Positions 56,001 to 64,000 of a stretch of DNA of 64,000 nucleotides are shown piece after piece. Source of the DNA: Paracentrotus lividus. Taxonomy: Eukaryota; Echinodermata; Echinoidea; Camarodonta; Echinidae. Location of the stretch: contig CALNVZ010003432.1 in the NCBI GenBank assembly GCA_940671915.1, positions 12,202,672-12,266,671 of the forward strand. Reading direction: 5' to 3'. The notes below the pieces were generated by a model. It ran no database searches. It saw nothing but the letters and a program-made list of their open reading frames with translations, and was not told the origin of the DNA. How positions within the stretch are numbered: the stretch's first letter is position 1; each line of letters begins with the position of its first letter. Position numbers and translations under genes: made by a program.

Positions 56001-58236
56001 TGACCCTGTCTTGATTGTATATGCTGGTCTCCTTACTTTGATTATTGTCATTATACCCTTTTTTAACTTCATTCCTTTAAATTTAAATGAAAAAATAATG
56101 GTGTTGAATTGATTGTTTTAAGATAATTAACTAAAGAAATTAATTGCCATCAAATGTCACACACGTGACCCAAAAACACGAAAAGTTAACGCCCCCCGAA
56201 AACCATGGATCTATTATTATTACAATTTTTTCTCCAAAGCTAGATATAATGTGCCTTGCATCTCACCAAATTTGAAGCCATGATAGCTTTTAATTTAGTT
56301 ATTAATTAACTTCGAAATTGGTCACACACGTGACCCACGGGTCACGTGTGTGACCAACTATGGTCATGCCTTTAAAAAAAGGACCAGGCTATTTGGCCAT
56401 TCTTTGAAAAGTGAACCTTTTGGGGACAAATAAATTTTTGCTTTTTGATTTTAAGCTGCATATTCAAATAGAGCAATGACTGAAGTTTCGTGAACTGATG
56501 TTTTTCGTGATTTTTGCAATTGTTCATGCTCATTTGCATAAATTAACATAAATGATAATTAAATGGAAAAACGGTATTAAATAAAATATCATTTTTTAAC
56601 CCTGACTGGAATGGATATGCTGACTTCCTTACTTGGATTACTGTCATTATATTATTATTTTACTCTATTCCTTTATCTAACCCCCCCCAAAAAAAAAAAT
56701 GTTGTTAAATTGATTATATTAAGATAATCAACCCTGGAAATTAATTGCCCTCAAAATGCCACACACAAGCAACCAGAAAACAAAAAAGTTTATGCCCCGT
56801 CTTAACCATGGCTCTGGTATTATTATAATTATTTCTTCAAAGCTAGATTTAATGTACCTTGCATCTCACTAAATATGAATCCATGACAAGATTTAATTTG
56901 ATTATTAATTAGCAAACAAATTAGTCACACACGTGACCCGCTGGGTGAGGGCGGTCATAAATTCTGATTATTTTCACTTTCATTTGCTGAAATTAATTTA
57001 TTTTAGCATTATTATGCTCCAAAATGGTTCTGCAATAATTTTTGCAAAAAAAAAAACAACAAAAAGAACAAACAAATAAACAAAGCAAAAGGTCGAAAAA
57101 ACAAGGAAATACATAAGAAATTCATAAAACAATGATATACACAAGGAATTTAGTTCGATATCATTTTTTTTTCTTCCAAGTACAATGGTTAGGAATCCTA
57201 TAAATATTATGCAAACACAATATTAGCATTCCAGAAGCTGTAGTTTGTCAATTAGAACAAAAATTATAATTTCATGCAATGCGTAAATTAGCATAATTAA
57301 TTCATATAAAATAAATTATTATTATTATGGGAAAATTAACAGTGCTTTCTTGTAGTTACATCACACACTACCATCGTGCAAATTTTCGACGCGCTCGCGC
57401 GATCAACAGCCAAGACCTTATAGGGGGCATCATGGCCCCCCCCTCCCTACCCGCCCCTCCCCCAGTCTTGACAGCTACAAAAACACCCCATTTACTGACT
57501 AGGGTTGAGTTCATAAAAAATTTTACCACAGCAGATATAGTAATTGCTCAAAATGTACATTTATTGCATAATACATAATATATTCATTTTCTGTACAATT
57601 TGCCATAGGTCACACACGTGACCCACTAAAATGTCACACACGTGACCCGACATCACGATATGAAATAATAGATAAAAAAAGAAATGGCAGAGATGACTCC
57701 TATCCAGTGGTATAATTTGGTTAACAGGTCCATAATGCATATCTCACAGCAATAAGAACATTTCATCATTTTAAAACTCACAGGAATTTCAAAATGAAAT
57801 TGAACTTTCAAAATCATGCCGTTCTGTGAAGTCACACACGTGACCCACTTCTTTTGACCTCTGACCTTGAACATGCATATTGCAAATATCAAAAAATATT
57901 TACAAATGATAGCCAACAAAATATATTAGCATGATATAAACATTAAATCAGTATATTTTTAAAATTGTTAGAGTTATAGCCAATTAAAGTAAAGATTTTG
58001 CATAATTTCGGTCACACACGTGACCAAGAATGGTCCTACTTCATTGTCATAATCTTAGAATTAGCTGGTCTGTCGATAAAGTCAGTGTAAATCTGCCATG
58101 TCTAAGCGGACCATGGTTCGAATCCCATCCACATCACAGGGATGTCATGTTGTTAAAAATATGCATACAATACAAGAGAGTGATGTGGGCTTGGGTCAAG
58201 GAGTCTCCCAGAATTTGTGAAGAGGTAGACTCATAA

Positions 58237-58269
<33 letters not shown>

Positions 58270-61200
58270 GGTTGGGGGGGTGAATTAAAAGTCAAGTAAG
58301 AAGAGTCGAGGAAATTAGTGTTTTGGGGTAATTGTTCTCAATCCTTTTGAAAATAATTAAGACCTCCCCCGGAAAATAGCTTCTTGATTTTTTTTTTCTG
58401 CAGTCCTTGATGTGTCTTGAAATCACAAAAGCGTTTTCCCAAAGAAACATGAAGTCAGGGCATGTAAGAAATTGAGGATTAAAATGACGTCCTTTTCAAA
58501 CCTCCCTTCTTTTGTCTACCTATCATACAAGTAAGAGCAAGTGGATTTTTAATTTTGTTCAAACTGACAAGGTTATCAACAAGAAAAAAGAAAGACAAAC
58601 CGAAATGGTATACTACACTGTTCGTCATAAAGGTGGAATATTCTTTTCTGGCTCAATCGACAATATGTTGCTCCGTTTTTTATTTCTTGAATGTGTTTGT
58701 CACCGCATTCACTTTCTGGGATCCTGGGTATATCTTGGACGTTCCCTTAACCCTTCCCGGGGATTTTTCTTCAAAAAAGTTTGTCACCCCCAGAAGATGG
58801 GCATTTTCGTCATTTTTTCTTATTTTTGGGGCCCTTTTTGTTCACGCGACCCACCAAGGCCCTCTCAGTCCTACCCCAAGAAAACACGTCTGAGGTGGAG
58901 ATTTGTTATTGTTCTTTAAATTAATTCTAGATTTATGGTTACAGGCTCGACTCTTTTGTCTAGGGGAGGGATCAAAATTTATTTTGATTGGGGTTCAACA
59001 TTCATTTTATTCATTTTTACACCATGGAAATTTCAATCTTCCCTAAATTGTATTGTAAAATCTCAACCAAACATAGATAAAAATGAAATATTATCAATAA
59101 TGACTATCTACAGCCTTGTCATCAAGGCTAAACAACATTTAAGGGGAAAATGATGACATTTAAGGGTTAAAGGTGGTTTTTCATTTCTTTTGTTTTCAGC
59201 ATAAAGATGGAATAAAATATTCCGAATTTTCACCAATCTCGTCTTTTACTTCAACCCCTCCCCTAGACAAGAGACCTAAGCCTGTCTCCAGAAATATAGA
59301 TTTAACTTAAAGAACAATATAAAACAATACACCTCGGTCGCGTTTCCTGGGGGTAGGACTGAGGGGGTTTGATCGGCCGGGAAAACAAAAAGGGGCCCCA
59401 AAATGACAAAAAAATGACAAAAATGGGCATCACGGGGGTCGACAAAACTGCCTTGGAAAAAGGTCCACGTGAAGGGTTGGGAGAATGTCTAAGATATAGC
59501 CAGGGCCCCAAAAAGTAAAAGCAGGAACAAACATATTCAAGAAATTAAAGTCAGAGCAAAATCATGTCGCTATAGCGGCAAAAAAATATTCCACCTTTAT
59601 GACGGACAGTGTATAAGTATACCTCATTGTTCATTGTATTGTTATTCGCGCAAATAATGCATTTCTCTAACTTGACCGCTGTGCTTTTAAATTAATAATG
59701 TATCAAACGGGGCAGGTGAAGTGCTTTTATGACAAAATGTAAAAACATAGATGATTTATTTTTGACTCACCTTGTATTATTACTATTTTCATCATCATAA
59801 ATTGTTCTTTCTTTATTTAGGGTCTGATACTGGTGTTTGCGAGAATCCTTCTTTTACATCCGTGGTTCAAGGACAGAGTAGGCAGGTACATGTATATATA
59901 CTGGAAAAAAACAACCCACATTTATTTAGAACAAATCATTTAAGAGGTATGCTTCACATTGATAGTTTGCAAAATCACTTGCCGTAGGTTTTTTTTTTTA
60001 TCTGGGTAGATCTTAAGATGTACTTTTTGTGTTGTTATAATACATTTTCTATTGATATAGATGTAGATGTAGAGTCATTGTGAGATTGAACAGGTCAAGT
60101 ATCATCATTTAAAAAAAAAATTATTTTTACATATCTTATTTTTTCAATTAAACGATAAGTATTTGACTCTTATGGAATTATTATTGAAGACTGATATAAT
60201 GCACTTCAAAACCAATATTCTGAAATAATAATTGAATGAAATATTTGGGGAAGTTTCATAGATGAATATATGATTTATCGATGTCCGATGTCTTTTCTGT
60301 CACATGACACCTAAAAGTTTGAAAATATTTTGTATTTAGACGAGCATTTGCCAGTTTAAGGATACAAACATCATGTTGCAAGATAATGATATTGATCTTC
60401 AATTATGGATCAATTCGGAATTTCCATTCTTAAAATGTTATTTTGTTATTGTTGAGAAATTCGATTGACTGATAGATTGAAAAAAATGCATTGGTTGGTG
60501 GTGATTGACTGATTGGTTGGTTAATTTATTTATTGATAACTGTTAATCATTAAAGGTAGTGTTAGCCTTTTTCACAAATTGCGAAAACTAATGCAACTTG
60601 GCATAACTTTAGAACATGATCAACCTATACTGTCTACTCAATCTTACTGTCATAGGTTGCCTAGATCAGTAATATGAAACGAAAATCTTACTTCCAATCT
60701 AGACCAGCTCTCCATCAACATCGTGGATATTACAGCGCATGCAGAACGGACCACACACAGCAATATACACACGGCGCATCAGCGTGCATTATTCTCTGCG
60801 CTAACGGTCAACGGTTCGCACCGTACGGTATATTTTTCGAGGTTCGAAAAAATAGGAATGAATTTTGATAATCGCAATATAATGACATATATACACAATT
60901 GAGCTTAATCATGCTGTGGCAAGATATAGATATACTACAATATCCTCTCAAAAACTAGAAATTTAATATTTTTGCCTGCAAAAGGCTGACACTACCTTTA
61001 TATTGTGTCAAAGTTCTCAATACCCTGAGAACATATCAATTCTAGTTGTAAACTTAAGAGGAAGAGGGCGCTATCACTCTACGCAAATCAAACGCTGCCA
61101 TAGACATTTTTGGTATTTGCACAGTTTTTTCACTTTGTTTTCTTGATTATGGCGAGCAACTACCTTTTCAAAGAAATGATCAACTTGAATATTTACGTTA

Positions 61201-63727
61201 AGAGTCTTTTTTTTTCAAAATATGGAATAACTTACTGCAAAGGGAAAAAAAGTCCTGTCACTTGTGTCAATTCGAAATCCTAATCAGATCAAATTCCTGT
61301 ACAATATGGCAATTTTTGCTCTCAAAATAGCTCATACGCCACATAATTATCTTCCTGGATAACGCATAATTATATAACAGCTTAATGATCAAGCCGTTTT
61401 TAAAAGCTTGAATTCTCACCTTTCCAGAGATGGTAAATTCATTTCGATTGGTTAAAAAAAAAGTCCTGTCACTTTGAACATTGTCACAAACGAATCTTTA
61501 CTCGATGGGTCATATTTCCGCATATCACATGCATATCGCATGTGGACGGCGTCTTCGCAAGATGTGACAAGATCACTATTATATATCAATAATCGTTAGG
61601 AACATCAATCTATGTGAATAAAGATTCTGATTACAACTTTAGCACAATGGTATTATAGGCTTGCCAAAATGTATTTTCCCCAATCTGGTCTGAAGCATCT
61701 ACCTACGAAAACTATGATAAAAGTTCAATTATTTATTTCATGTCCATGAGAAATTAGCTCGAACGGATCGACTGACCAGACCATTTTACCACAGGGAAGT
61801 TTTCTTAGGCGAGTTTTTGTACGCTAAGTAATAATTGCATGCAGTTGTCAATGCGTCGCTTCCGCCGTTATAGCGCGGGTTTTGTTGACATTAATGTAGA
61901 ACCGTATAATTTTCTGCGCCGCTCAGTTGTATTTCCACTAAACTCATGAATGTAATGTTGCGTTTCCCCTGCCTCAAATAATGGACGCGTCTTTATGTTA
62001 AGATTTAATGTCATACGTTAGGTTTACATTTCACGTGGAGTAGAATTGATATGTGTTGATGTTACAAGACGTAAACAACTACACTGTCAAAAAATAATAT
62101 GCTCCTTTCTAATTATTCCTTGATTTTCTTACGTAGATTAAACTGTAAAAAGACAACGTTAAAATTAAAACATTCAAATTAAGTCTTACTAACTCAAAAT
62201 TCAAGTGTCGTTTAATTTACTCATATTTTAAGGTACAATATACATTTAAGAAAATTTAGTAAAATATTTATTACTTGAAAAATAAAGTTGAATGTACTTA
62301 TATTTTTCAATTAACGCCTTTTTTTAGGTTTTAGGAAAAGTTAAATTTAACTTTAACATATAAATGTCAGTACCTTATTAAGTACAAGTAAGTGATAAAA
62401 TGAAGTCTGATATTAGGTTTCAACATATAGGTTGAAATGATGTCAGTGGACTTTCGTGCTTAGAATGTCTCCTCCCCATTTTTTTTTTATATACAGTGTT
62501 TTTGGGGGGTCTTTTTTTACTCAGTTGAATTAAGTTGATGTAAGATAATTTACTTGAGTAAAATGGCTGCAAAGTAAAACAAGTAAATTTTACTTAAAAC
62601 TGACAAAGTTAAAAATACTTAAAAATATTGAGGTATTTTTTCCTCAATTTCATTAGGTAATTTCAACAAATTATTGTTTACAGTGTAGGCCTATAAAATT
62701 CATTACCGCGGGGTGGGTGACAGATATTCATAATTGTTTGACTGGTTTTATTTCCCGCATAAAACTCACACAGTAAAATAGAAAAAGTACATCTACAAAG
62801 TAATGTCAATAACAGGGATGATAAATGGATAATGAATGATCAGACCATCAGTGGATGCTAAACTTCTCACCTCAACCAAAACGCACAACACATTCTTGCT
62901 CACGCTATTTTTATACCATTTTACACAGGTGGTCAGTGCTAACCCAAGCTAGTATTTTTTAAAAGATTTTTTGGTGTCATGCGACAGTATAGGCCTCATC
63001 CACGGCATAATGTAATTTTCTTCTGTACCATTTTTTCAAATATTTCATTTCTTTATGCAGAAGAGAAGTTCGTCAACTCGAGGTAAGTTTGATCAAATCC
63101 TTCAGATTTTTTTAATTCACTTTTATTTTTGTTTTACCTGTAATAATAATCGTAATAATTACCAAGTGAAAATATATATTTAAGATATAAGATATTCCAT
63201 TTATTTAAAAAAAAGTGTAAAAGAGATTTAGTTTAAATACGCACATAATCTAAGTTCTAGCGCCTTGTCACATCGCAAATGATTTTCATTAATTTCATTA
63301 GTTTATTTAGCCCCCTATTTCATTCTGATTAAAAACACATACATAAATACGGTAGGTAATAAACATAGAACAAGGAAATTAATTCCATCAAATAATTAAC
63401 AGAAATGTATCAGACATCTATTTCAATTAAAGATGTGTTTTAATGTAATTAAGTTACTCTGCTGCATAATTTACATAATAATATCAATAGTGCTATGAAC
63501 AAAATCGAATCGTGTTTTCTACATACTAAACTCTACAGTCGCATTATTTTCAAATCAGGCTTTACGTACTATGGAGATGAATTGTTTTGGATACATGACA
63601 TACTTGTCAACTCAATGCTTGTTATTTTAAAATAAATATATATTATTATGTCTCATATTGTTCACAGTTAGCCGATGTAACCCTAGTGGTACACCATTGA
63701 TCAGACTACAGTGTGACCCTGCATCAT
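52996..63727 (+). CDS. Gene C: third lectin paralogue, 5' part only (3' beyond window or truncated)
   Basis: Exons 52996-53092, 59821-59885, 63061-63082 and the start of a lectin exon at 63668 join in one frame: signal peptide, GSDTGVCENPSFTSVV module, KRSSSTR, then VSRCNPSGTPLIRLQC. The lectin exon then runs into a (TG)n tract after about 20 codons. No remaining lectin, stalk or PAN sequence is seen before the window ends. The gene may be a pseudogene or may have had its domain disrupted. Introns are collinear with gene A's 5' part. Confidence is good for the first three exons and low for function. Confidence 0.6.
53267..53575. mobile_element. Single arm of a foldback element
   Basis: ACAGTGTTCGTCATAAAGGT through GGGCCCCTTTTTGTTGACC matches the left arm of 58614-59613. 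The opposite arm is missing here. Confidence 0.6.
53640..55400. mobile_element. Diverged foldback element in gene C intron 1
   Basis: The left part (ACACCTAGAAAATGACGATA) and right part (TTTTTATATTTGTCTAGGTG, then AACTCACTCGG) are inverted. Inner blocks match the gene A elements at 26938-27730 and 17277-17640. It includes a poly-G tract at 54661-54678. The uninterrupted TA site at 54177-54178 is where gene A has CACTG unit 2. Confidence 0.55.
55780..56960. repeat. Two ~600-bp diverged direct repeats
   Basis: ATTCTTTGAAAAGTGAACC, TTTTAAGCTGCA.ATTCA.AT and CTCATTTGCATAAATTAACA blocks recur in order at about 55800-56390 and 56398-56960. Confidence 0.75.
56156..58025. repeat. Cluster of eight GTCACACACGTGACC motifs
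   Basis: Copies at 56156, 56321, 56340 (inverted), 56924, 57609, 57633, 57831 and 58011. Each is nearly self-complementary around ACACGTG. They lie within the repeat block of gene C intron 1. No gene. Confidence 0.9.
58030..58260 (+). repeat. tRNA-derived SINE-like sequence
   Basis: TTAGCTGGTCTGTCGATAAAG (A-box-like) is followed about 45 nt later by GGTTCGAATCCC (a good pol III B box), then a body and an A/T tail. The body (GGATCAAGGAGTC.TCC, GAGGTAGACTCATA) is also at 17771-17818. The cloverleaf is not intact, so this is not a functional tRNA gene. Confidence 0.5.
58614..59613. mobile_element. Foldback/TIR element, 1.0 kb
   Basis: TACACTGTTCGTCATAAAGG at the left pairs with CCTTTATGACGGACAGTGTA at the right, with ~300-bp paired arms. 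Gene A is collinear on both sides (18600-18640) and lacks it. ORFs inside are not supported as genes. Confidence 0.75.
59821..59885 (+). CDS. Gene C exon 2: Cys/Ser module
   Basis: A TTTAG acceptor and CAG|GTACAT donor, 65 nt. It encodes GSDTGVCENPSFTSVVQGQS then RQ, three codons shorter than gene A's. Confidence 0.75.
59886..60550 (+). other. Gene C intron segment
   Basis: It is collinear with gene A 18831-19345. No exon. Confidence 0.55.
60551..61000. mobile_element. MITE-like TIR element, copy 2 (450 bp)
   Basis: Ends TAAAGGTAGTGTTAGCC and GGCTGACACTACCTTTA. It is absent from the matching place in gene A (TAATCATCACTTTTTTTC, about 19340). Same family as 35691-36146. Confidence 0.8.
61032..62053. 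mobile_element. ~1-kb TIR element, copy 2
   Basis: Ends CATATCAATTCTA and TAGAATTGATATG. Gene A reads straight through (CCCTGAGAATGCTGATGTT, about 19370-19390) without it. It is inverted relative to 46667-47638. Confidence 0.8.
62054..63060 (+). other. Gene C intron, distal part
   Basis: It is collinear with gene A 19380-20590 and 25256-25415. It holds the empty CA site (62901-62902) for CACTG unit 3. Confidence 0.6.
63061..63082 (+). CDS. Gene C exon 3: 22-nt micro-exon
   Basis: An ATGCAG acceptor and CGAG|GTAAGT donor. It encodes KRSSSTR plus one base. Confidence 0.7.
63083..63667 (+). other. Gene C intron before the lectin exon
   Basis: AT-rich and longer than the 235-bp counterpart in gene A. 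No exon. Confidence 0.45.
63668..63727 (+). pseudogene. Gene C exon 4: truncated lectin-like domain
   Basis: A TTCACAG acceptor is followed by VSRCNPSGTPLIRLQCDPAS, which aligns with the first 20 or so residues of the A and B domains (two Cys kept). The rest of the exon is replaced by a (TG)n tract. Confidence 0.6.
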
Positions 63728-63728
63728 G

Positions 63729-63731
63729 TAT

Positions 63732-63816
<85 letters not shown>
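63729..63816. repeat. (TG)n microsatellite
   Basis: About 40 TG units with one TTTG interruption, immediately after the broken lectin exon. Spurious Cys-Val and Thr-His ORFs run through it. Confidence 0.95.
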
Positions 63817-63817
<1 letters not shown>

Positions 63818-64000
63818 TTCTTACATACATACATATATATATAGGTTTATCATGTGAAGTATATAAATCCTATAGGCAATAGGCATGATAGGATTGTGTT
63901 TAAATCACAATGAAAATAAAGACTCCTTTTAATGTACAAAAACCAGAGTGAAAAAGTAGCACGTTTACAAATTCGAAATTCAAAATTGGCAAAAGTTAAT
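63817..64000. other. AT-rich end of window
   Basis: No continuation of the lectin exon is recognised here. Confidence 0.5.

Noticed and set aside
58030-58140. Possible tRNA gene
   Set aside because: The B box GGTTCGAATCCC is good, but acceptor and anticodon stems do not pair. It is better explained as a tRNA-derived SINE head.
58512-58919. 135-aa and 112-aa ORFs (+)
   Set aside because: They lie in the left arm of the 1-kb foldback element. The frames are not kept in the other arm or in the related copy at 53267.
63627-63882. Thr-His and Cys-Val ORFs on the two strands
   Set aside because: They are translations of the (TG)n tract. Only the first ~60 nt after 63668 resemble a real exon.

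Overview
This is a eukaryotic, AT-rich, intron-rich and very repeat-dense window. It has no bacterial gene organisation. Only three stretches of coding sequence hold up, and all are small exons with consensus AG/GT borders. The genes are divergent secreted lectin-like proteins (a SUEL/rhamnose-binding-lectin-like domain plus a PAN/apple domain). The repeats include CACTA-, Helitron-, PIF/Harbinger- and CR1-like elements and a dispersed GCTCGCGCTTCGCGCTCGC motif. Together these suggest a marine invertebrate deuterostome, most likely an echinoderm such as a sea urchin. That assignment is inference.

Genes, all on the + strand. Gene A (18757-30958) has eight exons here but no first exon in view. 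Gene B (37330-50771) is complete: seven exons, 789 coding nt, 262 aa. Gene C (52996 to beyond the window) shows its signal-peptide exon, two small exons and the start of a lectin exon that runs into a (TG)n tract. The protein plan is: signal peptide, an optional short Cys/Ser module (A and C only), a ten-Cys lectin-like domain in one exon, a Thr/Pro-rich stalk built from alternating 20-nt and 37-nt micro-exons, and a final PAN/apple exon with the stop. A and B align along the 3' half, introns included. A and C align along the 5' half, introns included. The locus is therefore a recent tandem array.

Layout. 1-1382: a terminal-inverted-repeat (TIR) element. 1831-10286: three Helitron-like copies joined head to tail, inserted in an older element. 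10287-17280: nested DNA transposons, including two CACTG-ended elements whose arms are palindromic GACTAGCTTTAAAGCTAGTC arrays. 17.3-31 kb: gene A, with a third CACTG element in one intron that itself carries two insertions. 31-37.3 kb: intergenic foldbacks and minisatellites. 37.3-50.8 kb: gene B, whose 8.9-kb intron holds a CR1-like LINE split by a Harbinger-like element and by another TIR element, each containing further insertions. 52.4-64 kb: gene C, with foldback elements and a cluster of GTCACACACGTGACC motifs.

Because the genes are duplicated, one copy often preserves the empty site of an insertion present in the other. This gives direct evidence for element ends and target-site duplications. 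No structural RNA gene, CRISPR array or other intact gene was found.
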